A DNA stretch of 64,000 bases from Chitinophagales bacterium (GTDB lineage Bacteria > Bacteroidota > Bacteroidia > Chitinophagales > Chitinophagaceae), in the NCBI GenBank assembly GCA_015655125.1, contig JAATFP010000047.1, positions 1-64,000 of the forward strand, given 5' to 3'. Both the position numbers and the translations under genes were made by a program. Shown piece after piece: positions 19,710 through 27,381 of the stretch (position 1 is its first letter; each line of letters starts with the position of its first letter). The notes beneath the pieces are model-generated. The model was given only the letters and a program-made list of their open reading frames with translations, was not told the DNA's origin and did not search any database.

Positions 19710-19772
19710 TTGTTTTAATTTTTGATATGATAAAATTACTGTAAATAAAAATGTTACAGTTTTATAAAAAAA

Positions 19773-20180
19773 TCAGCCGAATTGTTTACTAAACTGTGCC
19801 AACGTCGTTTTACCCAGTTGCTTTATGGTTGCCATTTCCGCCACTTGCGAAATATTTTCAATCTCGTCATTTATCTGTCTGCCAACGGGGCAATCAGGAT
19901 TTGGATGATTGGAGCGCCCGAGCAAAGATGATTGCCGAATTGCCAGATAGATATCCGATAAGCGGATCTTTTCTGCAGGCTTTGTCAAAAATGTTCCGCC
20001 GCCTTTGCCTTCTCTGCTTCCTACAAGATGATGCTCTTTCAAATTCATGATCTCTTTGCGTACAATAGCAGGATTGATATTAATACTTCCTGCGATATAT
20101 TCCGAAGACAACAATTCACAGTTGCTTTTGCTGAGCAAAGTAAGAATATGGATGGAAGTTGCGAAGCGGGTGTTGTTCAT
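19773..20180 (-). CDS. Rrf2 family transcriptional regulator, YwnA-like
   Basis: A 135-residue winged-helix DNA-binding protein. The Rrf2 pattern is present: RFATSIHILTLLSK at the N-terminus, YIAGSININPAIVRKEIMNLKE as the recognition helix region, and HHLVGSREGKGGGTFLTKP as the wing. Only one Cys (PNPDCPVG, about residue 97) lies in the region where IscR/NsrR have three cluster ligands, so it is unlikely to hold an Fe-S cluster of that type. A single-Cys thiol or ligand sensor is more likely, as in YwnA. Promoter elements lie upstream at 20206-20235. Confidence 0.88.
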   Translation of the reverse strand: MNNTRFATSIHILTLLSKSNCELLSSEYIAGSININPAIVRKEIMNLKEHHLVGSREGKGGGTFLTKPAEKIRLSDIYLAIRQSSLLGRSNHPNPDCPVGRQINDEIENISQVAEMATIKQLGKTTLAQFSKQFG

Positions 20181-20205
20181 TCTGTAATATTTTTAATTAC
20201 AGTTA

Positions 20206-20235
20206 CAAAGGTAAATAATAAATCCGCATTGCCAA
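20206..20235 (-). promoter_or_regulatory. Candidate promoter of the Rrf2 operon
   Basis: On the minus strand, TTG (20233-20235), a 19-base spacer and TACCTTTG (20206-20213) match the Bacteroidota consensus in both sequence and spacing. The -7 element is 26 bases before the ATG. Confidence 0.7.
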
Positions 20236-20237
20236 GC

Positions 20238-20280
20238 TTTTGTTGAGTTGACAACCCATGGGGATGTCAACTCAACAAAA
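20238..20280. repeat. Family C palindrome, copy 1 (TGAGTTGACA..TGTCAACTCA)
   Basis: Arms TTTTGTTGAGTTGACA (20238-20253) and TGTCAACTCAACAAAA (20265-20280) are perfectly complementary around ACCCATGGGGA. It lies between divergent genes, directly beside the -33 element of the Rrf2 promoter, so it is not a terminator. The central 31 bases recur almost exactly at 38882-38946, with different but again self-complementary outer arms. Confidence 0.9.
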
Positions 20281-20318
20281 TCCGCTTACATTTGCAATTG
20301 AACACCAAAATGCATGAC

Positions 20319-20660
20319 ATGAAGTTTTTCATACCGCTTTCGTTCATTTGTATTTGTATAAGCTGCTCACCGGGCGCTAAATTCAATAAAGACAAAAAAC
20401 AATTTGATGCCGCTGTGGTTGTAAAGAGTTTTAAGGCGGTAGCCGACATGAACGATTCCTATTTTGATATACGGGAAAATAATTTTTTCGAATTTTACCG
20501 ACAGTTATTTGATAGTGTGAAAAATACCCGCTTCCCGGGAAAGTACACTTTGAAGGGCGATACAATGCTGCTGCATTTTTACAATAGCAAGGGCAAAGAG
20601 CTGCTGGGAAGCAAAGCGCTGGTACTTGACGAAAAAAAAGAAATCGTCTTTTTTAAGTGA
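20319..20660 (+). CDS. Small lipoprotein of unknown function
   Basis: About 113 residues from ATG at 20319; an in-frame ATG 9 bases earlier is also possible. The N-terminus MKFFIPLSFICICISCSPG is a lipoprotein signal with lipobox ICISC, so the mature protein is predicted to be lipid-anchored at Cys16. The rest (YFDIRENNFFEFYRQLFDSV, then FPGKYTLKGDTMLLHFYNSK) has the look of a small beta-rich fold as found in secreted Bacteroidota proteins, with no recognised family. A hairpin terminator follows at 20721. Confidence 0.65.
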   Translation: MKFFIPLSFICICISCSPGAKFNKDKKQFDAAVVVKSFKAVADMNDSYFDIRENNFFEFYRQLFDSVKNTRFPGKYTLKGDTMLLHFYNSKGKELLGSKALVLDEKKEIVFFK

Positions 20661-20720
20661 ATTGGTCCGTGAGTGAGTATCCTGATATGGAAAAACTGAA
20701 TTTCTAAATGGCCGCTATAA

Positions 20721-20745
20721 AAAAACCTTCTTAACGAAGGCTTTT
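20721..20745. terminator. Bidirectional terminator hairpin
   Basis: CCTTC-TTAAC-GAAGG flanked by AAAAA on the left and CTTTT on the right. It ends the 20319 lipoprotein gene. In the other direction it lies 210 bases beyond the DMT transporter. The stretch 20746-20954 contains no gene I can support. Confidence 0.75.
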
Positions 20746-20954
20746 CATAAATTAAATTGGTTTCATCGAATCTTCCAATAGGAGTGGTAGCAGTTTTTTT
20801 CAGGATTGAATCTTACCAAAAGTATGCATTATTTTTTTTACATAGTGTAACAAAACAAGCCATTAGCTGTAGTATTTTTTCTATAAAAATTAAAATTGTA
20901 GGCTTATCATTACACAATTGTGCAAGATCGTATAGCTCATTCATTGACCCTTGT

Positions 20955-21887
20955 TCACCGCTTGCGATTTGCCCACCAAACACCCACTAGAATAATTCCC
21001 ATGCACGCGAATTGCTTCCAGCCAATCTCTTCGCCATAGAAAAGCCCCCATATGATCGCCACAATCGGGATCGCATAAGTGACCATAGACGCAAAAACGT
21101 AACCCGCTCTTTTAAGCAACATATAAAACATGATCGTGGCGATGGCCGTGCCACCAATTCCTAATATGGAAGAATAGCCGGTTGAAACAATTATTTCCTT
21201 GCTGCTCAGAGCAAGTTTAAAATATCCTGTTATGGATAGAATGATCAATGCCGGAATCGCATTTAATCCCAGCGCCACTGCCGCAATATGCAGCGAAGGA
21301 ATACTGGTGAGGTACCGGTTCACCATATTTACATTAATGCCATATAACAATGTAGCGATGACCACCAGTAATACTGAAAAAGCATTGCTGTTCTCAGCAA
21401 AATTACGCTGGCTAAAAAACAACAATACGCTTCCGCTAAAAGCGATCCCGATGCCAATGATTTTTGTTTTAGAAGTGCTGCTTTGAAAAAACACTGCACC
21501 CATGATAATCACAAAGATCGGGGTTAACGCATTGAGCACGCCGGCAAGCGAACTGTCGATTGATTGCTCGGCGATACAAAATAAATATGCAGGAAGCAAA
21601 CTTCCCAAAACGCCCGAAAAGAACACATAGTGCAATTTATTGACCGGTATCTTTCTGAAATGACGGATCGCAACCGGTAGCAGAACGATGCCTGAAGAAA
21701 TGATGCGGATCGATGCAACCTGGAATGCCGTGAGATGCAACAACCCTTCTTTCATCAAAACAAAACTACTTCCCCAAATGAAGGAAAGTATAATAAAAAG
21801 CACCCAGTTTATAATTTTACTATTGTTCACTTTATTACTTTTTCCTGTATTTTTGAACGGTAAAAGTGAGTTTATTTGTGTTCGCAT
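20955..21887 (-). CDS. DMT superfamily (EamA) transporter
   Basis: An integral membrane protein of 310 residues with ten predicted membrane segments arranged as two EamA repeats (IINWVLFIILSFIWGSSFVLMK and LLYGINVNMVNRYLTSIPS mark the starts of each half). Members export metabolites or amino acids; the substrate cannot be read from sequence. The C-terminal YGEEIGWKQFACMGIILVG is typical of the last two segments. The gene is divergent from mscL with only 61 bases between the two starts. The 25 residues before the first membrane segment are unusual and the true start may lie later. Confidence 0.88.
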   Translation of the reverse strand: MRTQINSLLPFKNTGKSNKVNNSKIINWVLFIILSFIWGSSFVLMKEGLLHLTAFQVASIRIISSGIVLLPVAIRHFRKIPVNKLHYVFFSGVLGSLLPAYLFCIAEQSIDSSLAGVLNALTPIFVIIMGAVFFQSSTSKTKIIGIGIAFSGSVLLFFSQRNFAENSNAFSVLLVVIATLLYGINVNMVNRYLTSIPSLHIAAVALGLNAIPALIILSITGYFKLALSSKEIIVSTGYSSILGIGGTAIATIMFYMLLKRAGYVFASMVTYAIPIVAIIWGLFYGEEIGWKQFACMGIILVGVWWANRKR

Positions 21888-21948
21888 AAAAATTTACTTT
21901 AATGAACGGGCAGACAGTTTTATTTTATTATTACAAAAATTTACCATT

Positions 21949-22317
21949 ATGGGATTCGTAAAAGAATTTAAAGACTTTGCCATGAAAGGCAATATTGTTG
22001 ACCTCGCCGTGGCCGTTGTGATCGGCGGTGCTTTTGGTGCAATCGTTTCATCACTGGTAGATGATGTAATCACGCCATTGCTCCTTACGCCGGCTCTTAC
22101 CACGTTAAAGCTTCAAAACATTGGCGACCTTCATTGGGGAGCGGTAAAATACGGCACTTTTCTGGCAGCAATAATCAAATTCATCGTGATCGCGCTTGTT
22201 TTATTCATCGTAATAAAAGCAGTGAACTCGGCCAAGAAAAAAGAAGTTGCAGCACCACCGCCTCCGTCTACTACCGATCAATTGCTGATGGAGATTCGCG
22301 ATAGCCTGAAAAAGTGA
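21949..22317 (+). CDS. mscL: Large-conductance mechanosensitive channel MscL
   Basis: Homopentameric osmotic-release channel of the inner membrane. Start ATG at 21949 (MGFVKEFKDFAMKGNIVDLA), giving 122 residues; the frame is open much further upstream but that part overlaps the divergent transporter gene and is not MscL. The N-terminal amphipathic helix and TM1 (VDLAVAVVIGGAFGAIVSSLV) are well conserved, as are the pore constriction and TM2 (AIIKFIVIALVLFIVIKAVN), followed by a Lys-rich and Pro-rich linker and a cytoplasmic helix. A strong terminator follows, so the gene is monocistronic. Confidence 0.95.
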   Translation: MGFVKEFKDFAMKGNIVDLAVAVVIGGAFGAIVSSLVDDVITPLLLTPALTTLKLQNIGDLHWGAVKYGTFLAAIIKFIVIALVLFIVIKAVNSAKKKEVAAPPPPSTTDQLLMEIRDSLKK

Positions 22318-22333
22318 TTTTTATATTTATTTT

Positions 22334-22368
22334 ACGGCTGGCCTGGCGCCAGCCGTTTTTATTTTTTT
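22334..22368 (+). terminator. Rho-independent terminator of mscL
   Basis: ACGGCTGG-CCTGGCG-CCAGCCGT gives an 8-bp stem followed by TTTTATTTTTTT, 17 bases after the mscL stop. Confidence 0.92.
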
Positions 22369-22514
22369 AGCGGCAATACAACTAGCCAGATATCTATGTT
22401 CGCGGTGCTATTATCAAGAAATAGAGATCTAAGTTTTAAATTGTCATCAACTCAAAAATTGTTTCAACAGTTGAAAGGAAGTCAACCTTTTTGTATCACT
22501 AAAATTTAACGCAC

Positions 22515-23456
22515 ATGAAATCCTTATTTTTTTCCGCCAGCCTTATGTTTTTATCTCTTGCCGCAACCGCGCAAGACGGCACAGTAAAAGACCTCAGATC
22601 TGCTTCAGAGCAACAGATTAAAAAAGACGACAAGGACACAACCATCAAAACCTGGAAAACGGGCGGCGCATTTGCCCTCAATATCAATCAGGGATCGCTG
22701 AGTAACTGGGCGGCCGGTGGCGACAAATTTTCATTTTCCCTGAATTCATATTTGAGCCTCTATGCTTTTTATAAAAAAGAAAAACATTCTTGGGACAATA
22801 ATCTCGACTTAGCTTATGGCGTGGTGAACACCACCAGTCTGGGCAACAGGAAAGCCAGTGACCGGATCGATCTATTATCAAAATATGGTTATGCCATCGC
22901 CCCAAAATTGAATATCGCCGCATTATTTAATTTGCGTACGCAATTTGCAAAAGGTTATTCCTACACAAAGAATGCCGCCGGAATAGATTCGGCTTCGCTG
23001 ACCTCAAAAACATTCACGCCTGCATATGTTCTGTTGTCGCTGGGGCTGGATTATAAACCGCTGCCCGAACTATCTGTATTTGTTTCGCCGGCAACTGCAA
23101 GATGGGTGATCGTAAACGACAATACCCTAAAACCTGTATATAATGTATCTCTAAACAAAAAGGCGCGACAGGAATTTGGCGCATTCGCCTCTGTGAATTA
23201 TCTGAAGACCTTTGCTAAAACGCTTACCTTCAAATCCAGGCTGGATCTTTTTTCAAATTATAAGAGCAATCCGCAGAATGTGGATATTTTCTTTTCCAAC
23301 GTGCTGACGGCCAAGATCACGAAATACATCAATTTTTCACTCAATGTAGATATGATCTATGACGATGACGTACAAAACGTAAATCCCGCTAAAGGACCTG
23401 CACCACAGATCCTTCAATTGATGGGAATCGGATTTGCCTACAACTTCAAAAACTAA
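22515..23456 (+). CDS. DUF3078 domain protein, predicted outer-membrane beta-barrel
   Basis: A 313-residue protein with a signal peptide (about 1-19, ending ATAQDG). The mature region contains FALNINQGSLSNWAAGGDKFS, the family's conserved opening, followed by many alternating-polarity strands (NLDLAYGVVNTTSLGNRKASDR; FYKKEKHSWDNN) and a final IGFAYNFKN barrel-end strand. DUF3078 proteins are Bacteroidota envelope proteins without an established function. The gene is alone between the mscL terminator and a family B repeat. Confidence 0.85.
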   Translation: MKSLFFSASLMFLSLAATAQDGTVKDLRSASEQQIKKDDKDTTIKTWKTGGAFALNINQGSLSNWAAGGDKFSFSLNSYLSLYAFYKKEKHSWDNNLDLAYGVVNTTSLGNRKASDRIDLLSKYGYAIAPKLNIAALFNLRTQFAKGYSYTKNAAGIDSASLTSKTFTPAYVLLSLGLDYKPLPELSVFVSPATARWVIVNDNTLKPVYNVSLNKKARQEFGAFASVNYLKTFAKTLTFKSRLDLFSNYKSNPQNVDIFFSNVLTAKITKYINFSLNVDMIYDDDVQNVNPAKGPAPQILQLMGIGFAYNFKN

Positions 23457-23485
23457 TTTCCCTGCTGAATTATCAATACCCCATT

Positions 23486-23542
23486 ATTGCGAAGAATGAA
23501 GCAATCCCGTGATAAACAGGAGATTACTCCGTTCTTCGCAAT
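23486..23542. repeat. Family B palindrome, diverged copy (GCGAGGAACGAAGC type)
   Basis: ATTGCGAAGAATGAAGCAAT and, after a short loop, an inverted arm ending TTCTTCGCAAT. It is a diverged copy of the element at 36316-36386. Located 30 bases after the DUF3078 gene. Confidence 0.7.
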
Positions 23543-23629
23543 CGGCGGCGAAATACTGTACCGCTAACAACGAACATCTGGCATCTAACAAACTATTTTT
23601 CCTACTTTTACAGCCTTAAAAAATCATCA

Positions 23630-24433
23630 TTGCAGTCCCCTACTTACCAGATAAAACTTGGCAACCAGTTCGAAGGTCCATTCGACCTTTTATTGTTCTT
23701 CATCGAAAGAGATGAACTGGATATCTACAATATCCCGATTACCAAAATCACGAACGACTTTCTGGACCATATTCATGAAGCCGGAAAGCTCAATATCGAG
23801 TTGAGCAGCGAGTTTATTTTATTCATAAGCACACTGATGCGCATCAAGGCAAAAATGTTATTGCCCCGCAAGGAACTGGATGCTGCAGGAAATGAGATCG
23901 ATCCGCGCCAGGAACTGATCGACAAGATCCTGGAATACAAAAAATTCAAAGAGGCTTCCGCAAAGATGGCGGAAATGGAAGCTGTCCGCATGTTGATGAT
24001 CAAACGCGGCAACCTGCAGCGTGAACTGGTTTCTATCGGTGAAGAAGCCGGCGAAGGAACGGAAATTCAAACCGTAACGCTTTTCAAGCTGATGAAAGCT
24101 TTTGAAAAAGTGATCCAGAATGTACAGAAAAGAAATTTCAAGCCGGTTCATACCGTGGTACAATACAACTATACCATGGAAGGCGTTCGGGAATACATGT
24201 ACGATCTTGCAAGAAAAGAAAAAACACTATCGTTCGAAAAAATATTTGAAGTGTGTGAAGATCGCATACATGCCATCTTCGTTTTCCTCAATATGCTGGA
24301 AATGGTGCAGCAAAAATACCTGGAGATCATCATCGGTGAGGGTCGCAATAACTTTATCATTGAATACAATGAAAACCGCGAAGAAGATCAATCCACCGCG
24401 TTGACCGCCGAAGATTTTGATCACCTGAACTAA
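23630..24433 (+). CDS. scpA: ScpA, segregation and condensation protein A
   Basis: Kleisin subunit of the bacterial SMC condensin; it bridges the SMC head domains and binds ScpB. 267 residues, TTG start. The N-terminal domain reads NQFEGPFDLLLFFIERDELDIYNIPI, which is diagnostic, followed by LSSEFILFISTLMRIKAKMLLP. A long helical linker and a C-terminal winged-helix region (MLEMVQQKYLEIII) complete the kleisin pattern. No scpB or smc is in this window. It is followed after 22 bases by a membrane protein and a HAD phosphatase on the same strand. Confidence 0.93.
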   Translation: MQSPTYQIKLGNQFEGPFDLLLFFIERDELDIYNIPITKITNDFLDHIHEAGKLNIELSSEFILFISTLMRIKAKMLLPRKELDAAGNEIDPRQELIDKILEYKKFKEASAKMAEMEAVRMLMIKRGNLQRELVSIGEEAGEGTEIQTVTLFKLMKAFEKVIQNVQKRNFKPVHTVVQYNYTMEGVREYMYDLARKEKTLSFEKIFEVCEDRIHAIFVFLNMLEMVQQKYLEIIIGEGRNNFIIEYNENREEDQSTALTAEDFDHLN

Positions 24434-24455
24434 CGGAACATTTAATTTGTCCTTT

Positions 24456-24968
24456 ATGAGATTGCCTGCCAGGAATATAATTATTACCCTATTTTGTGCC
24501 CTCGCTTTGTTTTTTGTAGGCATAAACTATTACATCTGGTTATCTGAAGTGCTGGTGCCGCCGGTCGATGGAGCGATCTTCGATGTAACGAAAGTAATTT
24601 CGCCGTTTGAACAATCATTGCCATTTGCGTGCATCCTTGCAGTTATTCCGGTAATGTGCCTGATAGTATGGCTGCGTGTGCCGATAAATAATATTGCAAA
24701 ACGTATCGCATCAGTGCTGCTGATCGTAGGAAGCGTAGTGGCGGCAATATTGATTCGTCGTTATTTTTTTCAGATAGAGCTGAATGAGCTGGCACGGCAA
24801 ACGGAAACTTTCCGCATTAATCCGCAAGTGACAGCTGCTTTTGATAACCTGAATATGGAATACTGGATGATTGTGGGATTATTAGCGGGCTGCGCACTTA
24901 GCTTTCTTTTTTTCAGGAAAAAACAATATAATGGATATCGTAATACAAGAATTAATAAAAAAATTTGA
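24456..24968 (+). CDS. Hypothetical membrane protein, about four TM segments
   Basis: About 170 residues from ATG at 24456 (TTG at 24447 is an alternative). Hydrophobic segments lie near residues 6-26, 51-70, 79-98 and 132-150. Between the first two is a short extracytoplasmic loop (VLVPPVDGAIFDVTKVISPFEQS). No family recognised. Its last 38 bases overlap the start of the HAD gene, and it follows scpA closely, so it is co-transcribed with both. I infer nothing about function. Confidence 0.65.
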   Translation: MRLPARNIIITLFCALALFFVGINYYIWLSEVLVPPVDGAIFDVTKVISPFEQSLPFACILAVIPVMCLIVWLRVPINNIAKRIASVLLIVGSVVAAILIRRYFFQIELNELARQTETFRINPQVTAAFDNLNMEYWMIVGLLAGCALSFLFFRKKQYNGYRNTRINKKI

Positions 24969-25602
24969 CACAAAAGCGGCCATCTTCGATCTCGACGGCA
25001 CACTGATAGACAATAACCATTTTCACCTCACTACCTGGCTGCAATACCTGAAAAATAAGGGACGCATCGTTACCGAAGCAGAATACAGAACGCATTTTAA
25101 CGGCCGTACAAACAAGGATGTACTGGAATATATTTATGAGAGGCCGCTTAGTGCAGAAGAAGCGATGGTATATTCACTGGAAAAAGAAGCGCTGTACCGC
25201 GAAATTTACAAAGAACATATCCAACCGGTAGCAGGTTTGCTATCATTGCTTGAAGGTTTTCATCGCAATGGCATTCCTATGGCGATCGCTACTTCGGGCA
25301 TACAACCGAACATTGACTTCATGTTTGAGCATATCGACATCAAGAAATACTTCACGGCAGTAATCAATTCGTCGCACGTTAAACTTGGAAAACCTGATCC
25401 TGAAATCTATTTCAAAGCCGCACAGGCACTGCAGGTTCCGCCGGCCAATTGCCTCGTGTTTGAAGACGCCGTTGTGGGTATTCAATCGGCCAAAACTGCC
25501 GGAATGAAGGTGGTGGCCATTACCACTACGGAAAAGGCAGAAGAGTTACAATCTGCCGACCTGATCATCGATAATTTTCTCCCCGAAAGTTTTAAACTGT
25601 AA
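24931..25602 (+). CDS. HAD family hydrolase, beta-phosphoglucomutase-like
   Basis: A 223-residue cytoplasmic phosphatase or phosphomutase of HAD subfamily IA. Motif I AIFDLDGTLID (about 18-28) supplies the nucleophile and acid Asp residues. Motif II is IATSG (about 118-122), motif III includes the Lys in HVKLGKPDPEIY, and motif IV is VFEDAVVGIQSA. The helical cap between motifs I and II (HLTTWLQYLKNKGR) matches the beta-PGM/sugar-phosphatase group. The physiological substrate is not determinable. Its start overlaps the preceding membrane protein gene. Confidence 0.88.
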   Translation: MDIVIQELIKKFDTKAAIFDLDGTLIDNNHFHLTTWLQYLKNKGRIVTEAEYRTHFNGRTNKDVLEYIYERPLSAEEAMVYSLEKEALYREIYKEHIQPVAGLLSLLEGFHRNGIPMAIATSGIQPNIDFMFEHIDIKKYFTAVINSSHVKLGKPDPEIYFKAAQALQVPPANCLVFEDAVVGIQSAKTAGMKVVAITTTEKAEELQSADLIIDNFLPESFKL

Positions 25603-25633
25603 TTGCACGTACCCACTGCAAATCTGGCAGCAA

Positions 25634-25673
25634 TAACTTTGGCGCAATAATTGATGTTTAAACATCAATTATT
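25634..25673 (+). promoter_or_regulatory. Pirin gene promoter -7 element with a 28-bp perfect palindrome
   Basis: TAACTTTG (25634-25641) fits the Bacteroidota -7 consensus. Five bases later a perfect 28-bp palindrome spans 25646-25673 (half-site AATAATTGATGTTT). The expected transcription start falls inside the palindrome, which ends 23 bases before the pirin ATG. That is the placement of a repressor operator for a dimeric regulator such as a MarR or HxlR type. No regulator gene is adjacent. Confidence 0.65.
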
Positions 25674-25696
25674 ACAAAATAAAAAAAAGGAAAATC

Positions 25697-26410
25697 ATGA
25701 AAACGATCATTCACAAAGCAGCGGACCGTGGAAGTGGCGACTATGGCTGGTTAAAGCCAAACTATTACTTCAGTTTTGGCGAATACCGCGATTCCTCAAA
25801 AGTACATTTTGGTTTGCTGCGGGTATTGAACGACGATTTTATTGCTGGCGGCGGTGCATTTCCAACGCATCCTCACGATAACATGGAAATAGTAACGATC
25901 CCTTTTACCGGCGCGCTCAAACACAAGGACAGCACCGGTGGCGCGGGAGTTATAAAAGCGGGTGATGTACAAATCATGAGTGCGGGTACCGGCGTACAGC
26001 ATTCCGAAGCAAATGCTTCATCAACCGATCCGGTAACCTTGTTCCAGATATGGGTATTTCCAAAAGAAAGGAACATCAAACCGAGATACGACCAGAGAAG
26101 CTTCGATGTATCGGAAAGAACCAACAAATGGCAAACAGTTATTTCCCCCAGAGAAGAAGACAATGCGCTCTGGATAAATCAGGATGCCCGCTTCTCCCTT
26201 GCAAACCTGGAAACCGGGAAAGAATTAAATTATTCCAACGCTTTTAGTGGCAACGGGGTTTACCTCGTTGTGATCAAAGGTTCCATAGAAATAAATGGCC
26301 GGCAGTTGGATAAAAGAGATGCGATCGGAATTTCTGAAGCAGACAACTTCGTTGTGAAGGCAAGTGCAGATGCAGAACTGCTGGCAATAGAAGTACCAAT
26401 GGCAGATTAA
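25697..26410 (+). CDS. Pirin family bicupin protein (YhhW-like)
   Basis: Cytoplasmic bicupin of 237 residues, the usual YhhW/pirin length. The N-terminal cupin carries the metal-binding FPTHPHDNMEIVTIPF (His residues at about 57, 59 and with His101 in GTGVQHSEAN), followed by the pirin-characteristic ALKHKDSTG and FQIWVFPKERNIKPRYDQR. The C-terminal cupin is degenerate (GNGVYLVVIKGSIEINGRQLDKRDA). E. coli YhhW is a quercetin 2,3-dioxygenase in vitro; the natural substrate is unclear. Pirin genes are often induced by electrophile or oxidative stress, consistent with the operator-like palindrome upstream. A terminator follows. Confidence 0.9.
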   Translation: MKTIIHKAADRGSGDYGWLKPNYYFSFGEYRDSSKVHFGLLRVLNDDFIAGGGAFPTHPHDNMEIVTIPFTGALKHKDSTGGAGVIKAGDVQIMSAGTGVQHSEANASSTDPVTLFQIWVFPKERNIKPRYDQRSFDVSERTNKWQTVISPREEDNALWINQDARFSLANLETGKELNYSNAFSGNGVYLVVIKGSIEINGRQLDKRDAIGISEADNFVVKASADAELLAIEVPMAD

Positions 26411-26432
26411 TGTTGGTGAATAGTGAAAAATG

Positions 26433-26473
26433 AAAAGAGCTTTTCGAGGTATCGGAAAGCTCTTTTTATTTTG
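26433..26473 (+). terminator. Terminator after the pirin gene
   Basis: AAAAGAGCTTT, a 12-base loop and AAAGCTCTTTT form an 11-bp stem followed by TATTTTG. Confidence 0.85.
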
Positions 26474-26560
26474 AGACTTTACTAAACTGTTCTAAACTTT
26501 CTAAACAATGCACGCGCCCTGAGGCGCGCGCCTACTAACCACTAATCTCTAAATCCAAAC

Positions 26561-27214
26561 TCACCGATAGATATTGAGCAACATCGGTTTTTCCGATGCA
26601 TCAATGTACTTTGCCAGTTTCTTTAAAAATTCCGGTGAAACCGTTGGGCAGCCCTGACTCTGGCAAATGCCCGCAGGAGCTACTTCCGCATCCGGAACAC
26701 AGGAATGGGAATGCAGCACCACAAATCTTTCCAATGCTTTACTATTGGTGCTATCCAGTCCTGAAAGTTTATACGCCAATCCGAATTTCCCCATATAAGC
26801 CCTGCCAATCCTGTATTTACCCAACGAAGTACAGTAACTTCCGGGTTCATTTGAAAATTCGATTTCCGCTCTTGAAGAACCTTGACCGTGTGCAACAAGT
26901 CCTGATAATTCAATGCTATCCTTCTGAAGATTGTAAACAAAGAACCTTGCCCTACCCGATTCAATTCCCATATCGATCATAAAACAGATGCCTGAATTGT
27001 ACCGTTTTCCCTCGGCAAAACTTTTGACGGCGGCAATTTCCTTTTTAAGTTTCGTACCAGTTGCGTTATTGGTGATGATACGACCCGGCATTTTCAAAAA
27101 GTTTTGCACCTGTTGGTTTTGTAATTGCGGTCGTTTCCACAAAAAATAAGCGGGCACAGTTACGCAGCAAAGAAGCAATAAAGAGCCGAAAAATATTTTG
27201 GTTATCCATTTCAT
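26561..27214 (-). CDS. Murein L,D-transpeptidase catalytic domain protein (YkuD_2 type)
   Basis: A 217-residue exported protein with an N-terminal membrane anchor or uncleaved signal (about 4-27). The catalytic region contains EFSNEPGSYCTSLGKYRIG, the histidine-bearing VVLHSHSCVPD and the nucleophile segment QSQGCPTVS. These are the His and Cys of YkuD-type L,D-transpeptidases in their 'murein L,D-transpeptidase catalytic domain' subgroup. Expected role: 3-3 cross-linking of peptidoglycan or attachment of proteins in the periplasm. It is a single-gene unit between the pirin terminator and the dxs terminator. Confidence 0.87.
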   Translation of the reverse strand: MKWITKIFFGSLLLLCCVTVPAYFLWKRPQLQNQQVQNFLKMPGRIITNNATGTKLKKEIAAVKSFAEGKRYNSGICFMIDMGIESGRARFFVYNLQKDSIELSGLVAHGQGSSRAEIEFSNEPGSYCTSLGKYRIGRAYMGKFGLAYKLSGLDSTNSKALERFVVLHSHSCVPDAEVAPAGICQSQGCPTVSPEFLKKLAKYIDASEKPMLLNIYR

Positions 27215-27320
27215 AAAAAAGTATCGTCCTTAGACAAGGAAATGTTCTATTTCCATAAACTTTCCTGAAAATGGCACCTCCTACCTTCATAATTCAAAGG
27301 TTGGTGTTTAGAGGTATATG

Positions 27321-27351
27321 CAAAAACAGGAGCCGGTAAAACGGCTCCTGT
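27321..27351 (-). terminator. Rho-independent terminator of dxs
   Basis: On the minus strand ACAGGAGCCG-TTTT-ACCGGCTCCTGT followed by TTTTTG. It lies 31 bases after the dxs stop. Confidence 0.92.
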
Positions 27352-27381
27352 TTGAAGATCTAAATTATTGTCCTATTTGCA

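Noticed and set aside
20757..20990. 77-codon frame after the small lipoprotein gene
   Set aside because: Overlaps the end of the DMT transporter on the opposite strand and shows no protein-like features.
24931..24968. Frameshift between the hypothetical membrane protein and the HAD gene
   Set aside because: The 38-base overlap has a proper ATG start for the HAD protein and each product is complete, so this is an ordinary gene overlap.
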